From Cereibacter johrii (GTDB lineage: Bacteria; Pseudomonadota; Alphaproteobacteria; Rhodobacterales; Rhodobacteraceae), in the NCBI RefSeq assembly GCF_001720585.1, contig NZ_MABH01000165.1, positions 1-64,000 on the forward strand: DNA of 64,000 bases. The letters run 5' to 3'. Shown piece after piece: positions 18,601 to 28,275 of the stretch. The notes beneath the pieces are model-generated. The model was not told the origin of the DNA and did not search any database. It saw nothing but the letters and a program-made list of their open reading frames with translations. A program made the position numbers and the translations under genes. Each line of letters opens with the position of its first letter. The stretch's first letter is position 1.

Positions 18601-18971
18601 GGCGCATCTCCAGCGGCTCGCCCTTCGAGGCCACGATGGGCTATTCGCGCGCCGTGGTGAAGGGCGGCTGGTGCTTCGTCTCGGGCGTCACCGGCTATGA
18701 CTATGCCACCATGACCATGCCCGAGGACATCGCGGCCCAGGGGCGCAACTGCTTCGCCACCATCGCACGCGTTCTTGAGGAGGCCGGTTTCACGATGGCC
18801 GACATCGTGCGGGTGCAGTATACGGTCACCGATGCGGCGCTGGTCGAGGCGCTGGTCCCCGTTCTGGGGGACGTGCTGGGCGAGATCCGCCCGGCCGCGA
18901 CCATGGTCATCGCCGGGCTGATCCGCCCCGAGATGCTGGTCGAGATCGAGGTGACAGCCTTCAAGGGGTAG
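18597..18971 (+). CDS. RidA/YjgF family protein
   Basis: A 124-aa member of the YjgF/YER057c/UK114 family, whose RidA members hydrolyse reactive enamine/imine intermediates from PLP enzymes. Visible: SRAVVKGGWCFVSGVTGYD at the N-terminus and RPAATMVIAGLIRPEMLVEIEVTAF at the C-terminus. The canonical RidA arginine (about 105) appears as the R of LIRPEM, though this alignment is by eye. Overlaps rdgB by 4 nt. Confidence 0.85.
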   Translation: MRRISSGSPFEATMGYSRAVVKGGWCFVSGVTGYDYATMTMPEDIAAQGRNCFATIARVLEEAGFTMADIVRVQYTVTDAALVEALVPVLGDVLGEIRPAATMVIAGLIRPEMLVEIEVTAFKG

Positions 18972-18973
18972 CA

Positions 18974-20131
18974 ATGGACGACTGGCGGAACGGCGGCTTC
19001 GGGCTTTACCTGCACTGGCCGTTCTGTCAGTCGAAATGCCCCTACTGCGACTTCAATTCCCACGTCGCGGCCACCATCGACCAAGAGCGCTGGCAGCGCG
19101 CCTATCTCTCCGAAATCCGCCGTCTGGGCGCCGAGACCGAAGGCCGGGTGCTGAACTCGGTCTTCTTCGGCGGCGGCACGCCCTCTCTGATGGAGCCCGA
19201 GCTCGTGGCGGCCATCCTCGAGACGGTGCGCGCCACCTGGCCGCTCGCCAACGATCTCGAGGTGACGCTCGAGGCCAATCCGGGCTCGGTCGAGGCCGGG
19301 CGCTTCCGGGGCTATCGCGCGGCGGGCGTGAACCGCATCTCGATGGGCATTCAGGCGCTGAACGACACCGACCTCAGAAAGCTCGGGCGGCTCCACACGG
19401 TGGCCGAGGCGCGGGCCGCGTTCGACGTGGCACGCGCGACCTTCGACCGTGTGAGCTTCGACCTGATCTATGCCCGGCAGGACCAGCCGCTGGACCATTG
19501 GCGCGGCGAACTGACCGAGGCACTGGCGATGGCCGCCGATCACCTCTCGATGTATCAACTTACAGTTGAAGACGGCACGGCTTTCGGCGAGCGTTTCAAG
19601 CGGGGCAAGCTGCGGGGGCTGCCGGAAGAGGAGCTGTCGGCGGACATGTATGCGCTGACACAGGATCTGTGCGAGCGAGCGGGCCTGCCCGCCTACGAGG
19701 TCTCCAATCACGCGCGGCCGGGTGCCGAATCGCGCCACAACCTGATCTACTGGCGCGGCGGCGACTATGCGGGCGTGGGGCCCGGCGCCCATGGGCGTCT
19801 CACCTTTCCGACCGGACGGTGGGCGACCGAGGCGCCCAAGGCACCCGGCGCTTGGCTCGAGCGCGTGGAACGCGACGGAAACGGCGAAAGCCCGCGGGTC
19901 CGACTGGACCCTGAGGATCATGCGCTCGAATATCTGATGATGTCCCTCCGCCTCCGCGAGGGACTGGACCGCGGGCGCCACGCGGCGCTGGCCGGGCGGC
20001 CACTGGACGAGCGGCGGGTCGCGGACCTGCGGGAGATGGGCATGATCGACATCGACGACGAGCGGATCTGCGCGACGACCGAGGGCCGGATGGTCCTGAA
20101 TTCGGTCATCACCGCTCTGGCGGGGGCGTAA
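18974..20131 (+). CDS. hemW: Radical SAM protein HemW (heme chaperone)
   Basis: A 385-aa HemN-like radical SAM protein. The cluster motif is HWPFCQSKCPYCDFN: CX3CX2C followed by Phe where true coproporphyrinogen oxidase HemN has a fourth Cys. This marks HemW, a heme-binding/insertion factor, rather than HemN. Further motifs are FFGGGTPSLM and EANPGSVEAGRFRGYRAAGVNRISMGIQ. It begins 2 bp after ridA. Confidence 0.9.
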   Translation: MDDWRNGGFGLYLHWPFCQSKCPYCDFNSHVAATIDQERWQRAYLSEIRRLGAETEGRVLNSVFFGGGTPSLMEPELVAAILETVRATWPLANDLEVTLEANPGSVEAGRFRGYRAAGVNRISMGIQALNDTDLRKLGRLHTVAEARAAFDVARATFDRVSFDLIYARQDQPLDHWRGELTEALAMAADHLSMYQLTVEDGTAFGERFKRGKLRGLPEEELSADMYALTQDLCERAGLPAYEVSNHARPGAESRHNLIYWRGGDYAGVGPGAHGRLTFPTGRWATEAPKAPGAWLERVERDGNGESPRVRLDPEDHALEYLMMSLRLREGLDRGRHAALAGRPLDERRVADLREMGMIDIDDERICATTEGRMVLNSVITALAGA

Positions 20132-20132
20132 G

Positions 20133-20486
20133 ATGCGGCTCCTGTGGGTCTCGGCCGGCCTCGCCGCGCTGGGACTGGGCGTGCTGGGCATCTTCCTGCC
20201 CCTCCTGCCCACCGTCCCTTTCCTCTTGCTGGCGGCCTTCTGCTTCGCCCGCTCGTCCGAGAGGCTGCACAACTGGCTGATCCACCACCCTGTCCTCGGC
20301 CCGCCCATCCGCGACTGGGAGCGTTCAGGCGCCATATCGCTCAAGGGCAAGCAGATGGCGACCCTGTCGATGCTGGCTGTCTTCGGGATCTCGGTCGGCC
20401 TTGGTCTCCGACCGACGATCCTTGCCGTTCAGGCGGCGGCGCTCTGCGCCTCCGGCCTCTTCATATGGACCCGTCCCTCGGCATGA
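20133..20486 (+). CDS. DUF454 (YbaN-like) membrane protein
   Basis: A 117-aa inner-membrane protein with an N-terminal hydrophobic pair (LWVSAGLAALGLGVLGIFLPLLPTVPFLLLAAFCFA), the DUF454 motif FARSSERLHNWLIHHPVLGPPIRDW, and one or two C-terminal membrane segments. Function unknown. It starts 1 bp after the hemW stop; its last 26 bp overlap the convergent parB. Confidence 0.85.
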   Translation: MRLLWVSAGLAALGLGVLGIFLPLLPTVPFLLLAAFCFARSSERLHNWLIHHPVLGPPIRDWERSGAISLKGKQMATLSMLAVFGISVGLGLRPTILAVQAAALCASGLFIWTRPSA

Positions 20487-21363
20487 CCGAGAGCGTTCGG
20501 CACAGCGTGTCGAGATCGTCGAGCGTGGTGTAGCGGATCGTGAGCCGCCCACTCTCGCCGCCCGGCTCGTGATCGATCGTCACCGCCATCTTCAGATTGG
20601 CCGAGAGATCCGCCTCGAGCGCCCGCGTATCGGCATCCTTCTCGCGGCCTCCGCGCGGCGCGCTCGGCTTGCGCTTCTCGCCCGCCCCGCGCGCCAGACG
20701 CTCCGTGTCCCGCACCGAGAGGTTGCGCGAGATCACCTGCCGCGCCAGATCCGAGGCGTTGGGCGTGGTAATGAGCGCCCGCGCATGGCCCGCGGTCAGC
20801 TTCCCCTCCCGCAGCCAGACCTGAACGTCGTCAGGAAGCTGTAGCAATCTCAACAGGTTAGCAATGTGAGAGCGGCTCCGTGACAGCGCCTCCGCCAGCT
20901 TTTCCTGAGTATGGCCGAATCGGTCCATCAGCTGACGGTAGCCCATCGCCTCTTCGATCGCGTTCAGGTCCGCGCGCTGAATGTTCTCGATGATCGCGAC
21001 CTCGAGCACCTCGGTATCGTCGAACTCGCGCACGATCACCGGCACTTCGTGCAGCTGCGCGAGCTGCGATGCCCGCCACCGCCGCTCGCCCGCCACGATC
21101 TCGTAGCGGTCGCCCTCCGGCATCGGCCGGACGATCAGCGGCTGGATCACGCCCTTCTGCCGGATCGACGCCGCCAGATCCTCCAGCGCCTCCGGTCCGA
21201 AATCGCGACGAGGCTGATTCGGGTTCGGCACCAGCTTCTCGACCGGCACCAGAAGATCCGGCCGGCGCGCAGCGCCCTGCCCCGCATCGACCTCGACCTG
21301 AATGTCCGCCATCAGCGCGGACAGGCCGCGGCCAAGCCCACGACGCTCCATCTTCTTCTCCAT
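20461..21363 (-). CDS. parB: Chromosome partitioning protein ParB
   Basis: A ~300-aa ParB CTPase clamp that loads on parS and spreads to organise the origin region. It has the typical start ERRGLGRGLSALMAD, box I/II sequences (VEKLVPNPNQPRRDF; YEIVAGERRWRAS; IIENIQRADLNAIEEA) and a helix-turn-helix (TQEKLAEALSRSRSHIANLLRLLQLP). ATG 21363 shares a base with the parA stop (TGATG). ATG 21348 (MERRGLGRG), with GGAG 6 nt upstream, is an equally good start. Two parS sites lie 1.4 and 3.3 kb upstream. Confidence 0.94.
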   Translation of the reverse strand: MEKKMERRGLGRGLSALMADIQVEVDAGQGAARRPDLLVPVEKLVPNPNQPRRDFGPEALEDLAASIRQKGVIQPLIVRPMPEGDRYEIVAGERRWRASQLAQLHEVPVIVREFDDTEVLEVAIIENIQRADLNAIEEAMGYRQLMDRFGHTQEKLAEALSRSRSHIANLLRLLQLPDDVQVWLREGKLTAGHARALITTPNASDLARQVISRNLSVRDTERLARGAGEKRKPSAPRGGREKDADTRALEADLSANLKMAVTIDHEPGGESGRLTIRYTTLDDLDTLCRTLSVMPRDGSI

Positions 21364-22187
21364 CACAAGGCGGGTTCCTGTCGGGCCGCGAAGCCGTGGC
21401 GCACCGCGATCTCTCGAGCCAGCGCCCGATAGGCTTCGCTGCCCTTCGACGTCGGATCGTAGGACAGCACTGGCAGCGCGTAGGACGGCGCTTCGCTGAC
21501 ACGCACATTTCGCGGGATCATCGTGCGGAAGACCAGATCGCCGAGGTTCTGGCGCGCGTCGCCCTCAACCAGTTGCGACAGGTTGTTCCGCTTGTCATAC
21601 ATCGTGAGCAGCACGCCCTCGATCTTCAGCGCCGGATTGGCTGTCCCCCGCACTTCGCGGATCGTCAGCATGAGTTGCGACAGCCCTTCGAGGGCGAAGA
21701 ATTCGCTCTGCAGCGGGACGAGAACCGAATCGCAGGCGATGAGGGCGTTCACCGTCAGCAGGCTCAGCGACGGCGGGCAGTCGATCAGGATGTAGTCGAA
21801 GCCGAACCGCTCCATACCCTGCTGACGCAGCGCCTCGCGGAGCAGCTGGCTCCGCTTCTCGTTCACCGCAAGCTCGATGTCGGCAGAGGCGAGATCCGCA
21901 TTCGCCGGACAGAGGAACAGGTTGTCGGTGCGGGTCGGCAGGATGACCTCGTCCAGATCCGGCTTGTCGAGCAGAAGATCGTAGCTGGTCTTCAGCCGGT
22001 CGGGGGCCTCGATCCCGAGGCCGGTCGAGGCATTTCCCTGCGGATCGAGATCGACAACCAGGATCCGGGCCCCGAGTTCCGCGAGGCCAGCGGCCAGGTT
22101 GATGGCGGTCGTGGTCTTGCCCACGCCCCCCTTCTGGTTAGCGATCGCCAGGATGAGCGGCTTGCCGGGTCGGATCGAATCAGACAT
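21363..22187 (-). CDS. parA: Chromosome partitioning ATPase ParA
   Basis: A 274-aa ParA/Soj ATPase with deviant Walker A ANQKGGVGKTTTAINLA (residues ~16-32), LVVDLDPQGNASTGLG and YILIDCPPSLSLLTVNAL. It forms DNA-bound gradients that move ParB-parS complexes to daughter cells. Its start overlaps the end of rsmG, and parB follows. The mnmE-mnmG-rsmG-parA-parB order is the conserved near-origin arrangement of alphaproteobacteria. Confidence 0.95.
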   Translation of the reverse strand: MSDSIRPGKPLILAIANQKGGVGKTTTAINLAAGLAELGARILVVDLDPQGNASTGLGIEAPDRLKTSYDLLLDKPDLDEVILPTRTDNLFLCPANADLASADIELAVNEKRSQLLREALRQQGMERFGFDYILIDCPPSLSLLTVNALIACDSVLVPLQSEFFALEGLSQLMLTIREVRGTANPALKIEGVLLTMYDKRNNLSQLVEGDARQNLGDLVFRTMIPRNVRVSEAPSYALPVLSYDPTSKGSEAYRALAREIAVRHGFAARQEPAL

Positions 22188-22800
22188 GAGCCAGGGCTTT
22201 CAGCTTCAGGATGACGGCGTCGGGGTCGGTGAGGCTCGGCAGAGTCTCCAGCTCCATGTTCCACGACTGGCGCGCCGCTGCAATCTCGCTGATGTGCCCT
22301 GCGCCCTTCGGGAAGAGGCAGATCCCATTCGGTGCCAGATGCGGCGCAGCCAGCGCGCAAAGCTCGGGCAAGGCGGCCAGAGCGCGGGCACTGATGACAT
22401 CAGCACCCTGCGGCGGAAGCGATTCGATGCGCGCGGCCAGCACCGACGCGGAGAGTTCCAGCTCGCGACAGGCCGTGCGCAGGAAGGTGGCCTTCCGCTG
22501 ATCCGATTCGACCAGAACGAATCGAGACTCGGGCGACTCGTCGGCCGCAATGATCGCAATGACAATCCCCGGGAAGCCGGAACCGCTTCCGAGGTCCAGC
22601 CACAGGCGCGGGCGAAGGGCAAGATGTGCCCGCAGCTGCGCCGAATCAAGGACGTGCCTCGTCCAGATGCTGTCGACGGTGGAGCGCCCGATCAGATTGA
22701 CCGCCTTGTTCCACTTCTCCACCAGCGCGACGAAGTGTGAGAGCTTTTCGGATGTTTCACGTGAAACATCCAGCTGCGCGAGCACGCTCTCCTGCATCAT
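22180..22800 (-). CDS. rsmG: 16S rRNA (guanine-527 N7) methyltransferase RsmG
   Basis: A ~206-aa SAM methyltransferase for 16S rRNA G527. Motif I is [18 protein letters not shown]. Two tandem ATGs at 22800 and 22797 overlap the mnmG stop (ATGATG), so the start is ambiguous by one codon. Residues DVSRET near the N-terminus are encoded by a perfect parS site. Overlaps parA by 8 nt. Confidence 0.94.
   Translation of the reverse strand: MMQESVLAQLDVSRETSEKLSHFVALVEKWNKAVNLIGRSTVDSIWTRHVLDSAQLRAHLALRPRLWLDLGSGSGFPGIVIAIIAADESPESRFVLVESDQRKATFLRTACRELELSASVLAARIESLPPQGADVISARALAALPELCALAAPHLAPNGICLFPKGAGHISEIAAARQSWNMELETLPSLTDPDAVILKLKALAHV
22753..22768. promoter_or_regulatory. parS: parS centromere site 1 (inside rsmG)
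   Basis: TGTTTCACGTGAAACA, a perfect 16-bp palindrome identical to the universal parS consensus for ParB. It lies within the first codons of rsmG (D-V-S-R-E-T), 1.4 kb from parB and about 5 kb from the putative origin. Confidence 0.95.
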
Positions 22801-24677
22801 ACGGCCGCCGCATCCCGGCCCGCGCGCCGCAGGCGGGCAAGGATCAACGTCAGGGCAGACGGCGTCATCCCCTCCAGCTGAGCCGCCTGGGCAATGGTCG
22901 ACGGGCGAGCGCGCATCAGCTTGGCTTTCAGCTCGCTCGACAGGCCCGACAAGGGCGCATAATCGAAATCCGCCGGAATGCGAATCGCCTCGTCGCGCTT
23001 CAGTGCCGCTGCCTCTTCTTCCTGCCGCAGGATGAATTGCGCATACAGCCCGTCCTTCGCAAGCTGCTGGCGGATCTCTTCCGGCAGGTCGCCGTATCCT
23101 TCGATCCCCTGCTCCACGGCCGACGCAGCCTCCTCGCCGAAGGCCATCACAGCGAAAGCCGTGCGTCGGACGCCATCCTGGCTGACCTTGATCCCCAGCT
23201 CGTTCAACTGCGACGGCGTGAAGGTGCTGCCCTCGAGAAGGGCCCTCCCCTTCTCCAGCATCTCGCGCTTCCTGCTGAAGCTCTCCCGTCGCGCGTCGCT
23301 GACGCAGCCGAGATCCAGCCCGATCGGCGTCAGGCGCTGGTCGGCGTTGTCGGCGCGGAGAGACAGACGGAACTCGGCGCGCGAGGTGAACATGCGATAA
23401 GGCTCGGTGACACCGCGGGTCGTGAGATCGTCGATCATCACACCCAGGTAGCTCCCCGAGCGGCTGAAGTGGAGCGGCTCGCAACCACGGATCGACAAGG
23501 CCGCGTTGAGCCCCGCCGCGAGTCCCTGAGCTGCGGCTTCCTCGTAACCGGTCGTACCGTTGATCTGGCCGGCGAAGTAAAGCCCGCCGAGCGCCTTCAC
23601 TTCAAGAGTCGGGCGCAGTTCGCGTGGATCGAAGTAATCATACTCGATCGCGTAGCCGGGCTGCAGGATGCGCACCTCCTCGAGCCCGACGATCGTGCGG
23701 ACATAGGCCTCCTGAACGTCCGCAGGAAGCGAGGTCGAGATCCCGTTGGGATAGACGGTGTCATCGTCGAGGCCCTCGGGCTCAAGAAAGACCTGATGCT
23801 CCTGCTTATCCGCAAAGCGCACGATCTTGTCCTCGATGGACGGACAGTAGCGCGGCCCGACCCCCTCGATATGGCCACCATACATGGCGGAGCGACCCAG
23901 GTTGTCCCGCACGATCTGGTGGGTGCGCTCGTTCGTATGGGTAATCCCGCAGGCAATCTGCCGCGCTTTGGGCGCACGGTTCAGGAAAGAGAAAACCACC
24001 GGATCCTCGTCGCCCGGCTGCATTTCGAGCTCGGCCCATCGAATCGTGCGGCTGTCGAGGCGCGGCGGGGTACCGGTCTTCAACCGCCCGCGTGCCAGAG
24101 ACAACTCCCCCAAGACCGCTGCGAGGCGCCGAGATGGATCATCACCCATCCGCCCCCCGGGGCGCTGCTGGTCCCCGATATGGATGATGCCGTTCAGGAA
24201 CGTCCCCGAGGTGAGGATCACCCGCCCTGCCACGATACGGGTCCCGTCCGCCAGCGAGACGCCCTGAACCCGATCGCCCGAAACCTGCAGGTCGACGACC
24301 TCGCCTTCGATAATGGTCAGACCCGGCTGCTCCGCCAGAAGCCGTTGCACGGCTTCGCGATAGAGCCGGCGATCCGCCTGAGCGCGGGGACCCTGGACGG
24401 CCGGACCCTTCTTCCGGTTCAGCAGACGGAACTGGATTCCGGCCTCATCGGCCGCGCGGCCCATGATCCCGTCGAGCGCATCGATCTCGCGGACGAGGTG
24501 GCCCTTCCCCAGACCGCCGATGGCGGGATTGCAGGACATGACGCCGAGCCCGGACTTCCGGAGCGTAATCAGCGCAACCTGAACGCCCATGCGCGCAGCA
24601 GCGGCAGCCGCTTCACAACCGGCATGTCCGCCCCCGATGACCACAACGTCGAAATGTTTCACGTGAAACACCCTCAC
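22797..24677 (-). CDS. mnmG: tRNA U34 carboxymethylaminomethyl-modifying enzyme MnmG (GidA)
   Basis: A ~626-aa FAD protein that works with MnmE to modify wobble uridine 34. FAD-binding [16 protein letters not shown] is at the N-terminus. The GidA signatures [23 protein letters not shown] and [12 protein letters not shown] are also present. GTG 24677 overlaps the mnmE stop (GTGA); GTG 24671, giving [15 protein letters not shown], is an equally likely start. FHVKH is encoded by a perfect parS site. Confidence 0.94.
   Translation of the reverse strand: MRVFHVKHFDVVVIGGGHAGCEAAAAAARMGVQVALITLRKSGLGVMSCNPAIGGLGKGHLVREIDALDGIMGRAADEAGIQFRLLNRKKGPAVQGPRAQADRRLYREAVQRLLAEQPGLTIIEGEVVDLQVSGDRVQGVSLADGTRIVAGRVILTSGTFLNGIIHIGDQQRPGGRMGDDPSRRLAAVLGELSLARGRLKTGTPPRLDSRTIRWAELEMQPGDEDPVVFSFLNRAPKARQIACGITHTNERTHQIVRDNLGRSAMYGGHIEGVGPRYCPSIEDKIVRFADKQEHQVFLEPEGLDDDTVYPNGISTSLPADVQEAYVRTIVGLEEVRILQPGYAIEYDYFDPRELRPTLEVKALGGLYFAGQINGTTGYEEAAAQGLAAGLNAALSIRGCEPLHFSRSGSYLGVMIDDLTTRGVTEPYRMFTSRAEFRLSLRADNADQRLTPIGLDLGCVSDARRESFSRKREMLEKGRALLEGSTFTPSQLNELGIKVSQDGVRRTAFAVMAFGEEAASAVEQGIEGYGDLPEEIRQQLAKDGLYAQFILRQEEEAAALKRDEAIRIPADFDYAPLSGLSSELKAKLMRARPSTIAQAAQLEGMTPSALTLILARLRRAGRDAAAV
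24655..24670. promoter_or_regulatory. parS: parS centromere site 2 (start of mnmG)
   Basis: A second perfect TGTTTCACGTGAAACA palindrome, overlapping the first codons of mnmG (F-H-V-K-H) and its possible GTG start. It is 1.9 kb from parS site 1 and 3.2 kb from the putative origin. Confidence 0.95.
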
Positions 24678-25960
24678 TTCCCGATGCAGAAGCTGGCAAA
24701 GATCTCACCCAGCAGCGACTCCACGTCCACCCTTCCCACCAGTGAGTCGAGGGAGCGGATCGCGCGCCGAAGGTCATCCGCCGCCAGTTCCGTGTGCTGT
24801 TGGCCATTCAATAGCTCAGCCCGCACCGATTCCATAGCCCCGATCGCACGTTCGATAGCGAGACGGTGCCGCTCGCGGGTCAAACTTCCGGCACCGGCGC
24901 TGCGCCACCGCAATCTCTCGCCGATGGCGGCCACGAGCTCCGGCACACCCTCGCCCGTGCGACCCGAGAGGCGCAGTCCCTGCCCCGGACGAAGATCCGC
25001 CTTGCCTTGCACGACCAGATCGTCGGCCTGAACGGCAACCCCGGGCAAGGGTCCGCTGTCGTCCAGCAGGAAAACGCGCAGGTCCGCCGCCTGTGCCCGG
25101 GCCACGGCACGTTCGATGCCGAGGCTCTCGACAAGGTCCGATGTTTCCCGCAATCCCGCCGTGTCCAGAAAGGTCACGGGAAGCCCGTCGAGGTCCATCC
25201 GAACCTCGATCACGTCACGGGTGGTGCCGGCGATCTCGGAGGTGATCGCAGCCTCTCTCCGGGCAAGCGCATTAAGGAGCGTGGATTTCCCGGCATTGGG
25301 TGCGCCGACGATCGCGACCTCGAACCCGTCGCGGATCCGTTCGGCGATCCGCGATCCGTCGACTTCCCGCCGAAGATCCGCCAACAGGCCGTCGATCAGG
25401 GTCAGCACCTCGGGCGTGACATCGACCGGCACGTCCTCATCGGCGAAATCGATGGTCGCTTCGAGCAAAGCCGCAGCCCGGATGAGGTCGGCCCGCCACT
25501 GCTCTGCCCGCTCGCCGATGGCGCCGGAAAACACCCGCATCGCCTGACGGCGCTGAGCTTCCGTCTCGGCATCGATCAGGTCAGCCAGCCCCTCGACCTG
25601 CGCGAGGTCGAGCCGACCGTTCTCCAGGGCCCGGCGAGTGAACTCGCCGGCCTCGGCTGCCCTCAGACCGGGCAGGCCGGACAGGACCCGAAGCACCGAG
25701 GAGACGGCAGCAGGGCTTCCATGAAGATGCAGCTCAGCCGATGTCTCGCCGGTGAAACTCGCACCGGCGCCGAAGAGCAGCACCAGAGCTTCGTCGAGAA
25801 CCTCGCCGTTCCACGTCAGCCGCCGTAGCGCCGCGTGCCGGAGAGGAGGCAAGGGGACGCCGAACGCCTGCACCGCCTCATGCGACCGCGGTCCGGAAAG
25901 GCGCAAAACCGCCACTCCGGCCTTGCCGCGTGCGCTGGCCAAGGCGTAGATCGTGTCCAT
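24674..25960 (-). CDS. mnmE: tRNA modification GTPase MnmE
   Basis: A 428-aa GTPase partner of MnmG. The N-terminal tetrahydrofolate-binding domain begins [24 protein letters not shown]. The central G domain has P-loop GAPNAGKST and DTAGLRET. The C-terminal end is FCIGK, the C-x-G-K motif needed for modification. It is separated from rho by 25 bp. Confidence 0.95.
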   Translation of the reverse strand: MDTIYALASARGKAGVAVLRLSGPRSHEAVQAFGVPLPPLRHAALRRLTWNGEVLDEALVLLFGAGASFTGETSAELHLHGSPAAVSSVLRVLSGLPGLRAAEAGEFTRRALENGRLDLAQVEGLADLIDAETEAQRRQAMRVFSGAIGERAEQWRADLIRAAALLEATIDFADEDVPVDVTPEVLTLIDGLLADLRREVDGSRIAERIRDGFEVAIVGAPNAGKSTLLNALARREAAITSEIAGTTRDVIEVRMDLDGLPVTFLDTAGLRETSDLVESLGIERAVARAQAADLRVFLLDDSGPLPGVAVQADDLVVQGKADLRPGQGLRLSGRTGEGVPELVAAIGERLRWRSAGAGSLTRERHRLAIERAIGAMESVRAELLNGQQHTELAADDLRRAIRSLDSLVGRVDVESLLGEIFASFCIGK

Positions 25961-25985
25961 CCCGGAGTCCTGTCGAGCGGGTCGC

Positions 25986-27254
25986 TCAGGTGTTCATGGA
26001 ATCGAAGAATTCCGCGTTGCTCTTGGTCTGCCGCAGCTTCGAGATCAGGAACTCGATCGCATCGGTGGTGCCCATCGGGTTCAGGATGCGGCGCAGGACA
26101 TAGGTTTTCTGCAGGTCGGACTTGTCGACCAGCAGATCCTCTTTCCGGGTGCCGGATTTGAGGATGTCCATGGCAGGGAACACGCGCTTGTCGGCGACCT
26201 TCCGGTCGAGAACGATCTCGGAGTTGCCGGTGCCCTTGAACTCCTCGAAGATCACTTCGTCCATCCGGCTGCCGGTATCGATCAGGGCGGTCGCGATGAT
26301 CGTCAGCGACCCGCCCTCCTCGATGTTCCGCGCTGCACCGAAAAACCTTTTCGGACGCTGAAGCGCGTTGGCATCCACACCGCCCGTGAGCACCTTGCCG
26401 GACGAGGGCACCACGGTGTTGAAGGCGCGCCCAAGGCGGGTGATCGAGTCGAGCAGGATCACCACGTCGCGCTTGTGCTCGACGAGGCGCTTGGCCTTCT
26501 CGATGACCATCTCGGCCACGGCGACGTGCCGCGTGGCGGGCTCGTCGAAGGTCGAGGAGACCACCTCCCCCTTCACCGACCGCTGCATGTCGGTGACCTC
26601 CTCGGGCCGCTCGTCGATGAGCAGCACGATCAGGTAGCATTCGGGGTGATTGGTCGCGATGGAATGGGCGATGTTCTGCAGGAGCACCGTCTTGCCGGTC
26701 CGCGGCGGCGCCACGATCAGCCCGCGCTGCCCCTTCCCGATCGGCGCCACCAGGTCGATGATGCGCGCGGACCGGTCCTTCACCGTCGGATCGTCGACTT
26801 CCATCTTCAGCCGCTCGTCGGGATAGAGCGGCGTCAGGTTGTCGAAATGCACCTTGTGGCGCGCCCGTTCGGGATCGTCGAAGTTGATCTTCGTCACCCG
26901 CGTCAGGCTGAAATAGCGCTCGTTTTCGCGCGGCGCGACGATCACGCCCTCGATCGTGTCACCGGTGCGCAGCGAGAACTGGCGCAGGATCTCGGGCGAG
27001 ACGTAGATGTCGTCGGGGCCCGGCAGATAGTTGGCCTCGGGCGAGCGCAGGAAGCCGAAACCGTCCTGCAGCACCTCGAGCACGCCGTCTCCGCCGACTT
27101 CGTAGCCTTCCTCCGCATGTTCCTTGAGGATCGAGAACATCATCTCGCCCTTCCGCATGGAAGGTGCGTTCTCGATCTCCCACTCCTCGGCCATGGCCAG
27201 GAGATCGGCCGGAGTCTTGGCCTTCAGGTCAGCGAGGTTGAGACGTTCGTTCAT
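25986..27254 (-). CDS. rho: Transcription termination factor Rho
   Basis: A 422-aa RNA-dependent ATPase/helicase. The N-terminal RNA-binding OB fold contains [28 protein letters not shown]. The RecA-like domain has Walker [10 protein letters not shown] and the Q/R-loop region [26 protein letters not shown]. The 140-bp leader to hemJ contains a GGGCC-GGAC-GGCCC hairpin (about 27329-27342) that could take part in rho autoregulation, but this is a guess. Confidence 0.96.
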   Translation of the reverse strand: MNERLNLADLKAKTPADLLAMAEEWEIENAPSMRKGEMMFSILKEHAEEGYEVGGDGVLEVLQDGFGFLRSPEANYLPGPDDIYVSPEILRQFSLRTGDTIEGVIVAPRENERYFSLTRVTKINFDDPERARHKVHFDNLTPLYPDERLKMEVDDPTVKDRSARIIDLVAPIGKGQRGLIVAPPRTGKTVLLQNIAHSIATNHPECYLIVLLIDERPEEVTDMQRSVKGEVVSSTFDEPATRHVAVAEMVIEKAKRLVEHKRDVVILLDSITRLGRAFNTVVPSSGKVLTGGVDANALQRPKRFFGAARNIEEGGSLTIIATALIDTGSRMDEVIFEEFKGTGNSEIVLDRKVADKRVFPAMDILKSGTRKEDLLVDKSDLQKTYVLRRILNPMGTTDAIEFLISKLRQTKSNAEFFDSMNT

Positions 27255-27394
27255 GGCACTCTGCGCTCGTCAGGAGCGCCTCCAGAAGGGGGAGTCGCTG
27301 CAGCATAAGTCGGGAAGATGCATTGGGCCGGACGGCCCTGCAAGGCCGCACATAGGCGCTGCGACGCCGTGAGTCAATGATGTTGGCCGGGGGC

Positions 27395-27859
27395 TCAGAA
27401 GCCCCAGTAGTTCCATTTCGCCACAGCGGAGAAGACGATCACCAGCATGAGGAGCGTCGGAAGTTCGTTCATCATGCGGTAGGTGCGCCCCGCGTGGCGG
27501 TTGGCGCCAGCCGCGAAGTCGCGCCGACGGGCCGAGAGCCACATGTGAAACCCGGTCATCGCCAGAACGCAGGCGGCCTTCGTCCAGGGCCAGAGCATCG
27601 ACCAGTCAACGATGCCCGGCGTGAAGACGAGGAGCAGGCCGAAGATCCAGGTCGAGATCATGGCCGGGTTCATGATCGCCCGCAGAAGCCGCCGCTCCAT
27701 GGTCTGGAACAGCGCGTCGGTGTCGGTCCCGGCTTTTACGACCTCGGCGTGATAGACGAAGAGCCGGGGCAGGTAGAAGAGCCCCGCCATCCAGGCCAGC
27801 ACCGAAATCACATGCAGCGACTTGGTCCACAGGTAGTAGTCGGCCAGGAACGTGCCCAT
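27395..27859 (-). CDS. hemJ: Protoporphyrinogen oxidase HemJ
   Basis: A 154-aa four-helix membrane protein of the HemJ family (oxygen-independent-type protoporphyrinogen IX oxidase). Motifs: YLWTKSLHVISVLAWMAGLFYLPRLFVYH (conserved His and Arg), LLRAIMNPAMISTWIFGLLL, and C-terminal RMMNELPTLLMLVIVFSAV. I chose ATG 27859 (MGTFLADYYLW) because GAGGAGACGACG precedes it. It lies just left of the putative oriC. Confidence 0.92.
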   Translation of the reverse strand: MGTFLADYYLWTKSLHVISVLAWMAGLFYLPRLFVYHAEVVKAGTDTDALFQTMERRLLRAIMNPAMISTWIFGLLLVFTPGIVDWSMLWPWTKAACVLAMTGFHMWLSARRRDFAAGANRHAGRTYRMMNELPTLLMLVIVFSAVAKWNYWGF

Positions 27860-27997
27860 CGTCGTCTCCTCGAAGCGGTCGGCCATCCTCATAAGAAAAG
27901 AAAGATTAGAAGGGAATGATGCAGTAGGGCGCAGGGATAACTGGATTTCCGATCTTACCCCTGCGCTTGTCCACAAGGTTCCCTCTGGGGGCAGCGG

Positions 27998-28006
27998 TGT
28001 GTATAA
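27998..28006 (-). promoter_or_regulatory. DnaA box (perfect)
   Basis: TTATACACA on the minus strand, matching TTATNCACA. One of two perfect boxes in the putative oriC. Confidence 0.75.
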
Positions 28007-28072
28007 GTGTGGAGAATTTTTGGCCCCTCCGTGAAACACGCGTAATTACAGTCGGTTACGGAAATTATTCTG

Positions 28073-28081
28073 TGTGGATAA
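28073..28081 (-). promoter_or_regulatory. DnaA box (perfect)
   Basis: TTATCCACA on the minus strand, the strongest consensus DnaA box, just right of the A/T-rich segment of the putative oriC. Confidence 0.8.
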
Positions 28082-28275
28082 GTTTCAGGCGACCTCTCCC
28101 CAGCCATGGGAGAGGCGGTTCGTCCACGGCAGGCGGGAAGCTTCGTCCACGAGTGGACAACTGTGGCTCTTTGCCCGATAACATGGCATCTTGACGGACC
28201 ATCGGTCACCGACAGCCCGGCTTGTGCCGGATTCGCCGTCAGGAACAGAAGCAGACTATCCACAGCCTCCTCCCC

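Larger units (their letters stand above)
27860..28275. other. oriC: Probable chromosomal replication origin (oriC)
   Basis: A 416-bp gene-free gap where gene direction flips from leftward (parB to hemJ) to rightward (maf to dnaQ). It has two perfect DnaA boxes on the minus strand (27998-28006, TTATACACA; 28073-28081, TTATCCACA). One-mismatch boxes are TTGTCCACA at 27967, TTCTCCACA (minus) at 28008-28016 and CTATCCACA at 28256. A/T-rich stretches stand out in this GC-rich genome (CATAAGAAAAGAAAGATTAG at about 27890; AATTACAG...GAAATTATTC at about 28043-28070). Genes such as maf, aroE, coaE and dnaQ next to oriC, with parAB and parS nearby, are typical of alphaproteobacteria. Confidence 0.78.

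Noticed and set aside
28031-28038. GTGAAACA half of parS in the origin region
   Set aside because: The other half is absent (CCCCTCC on the left), so not a parS site.
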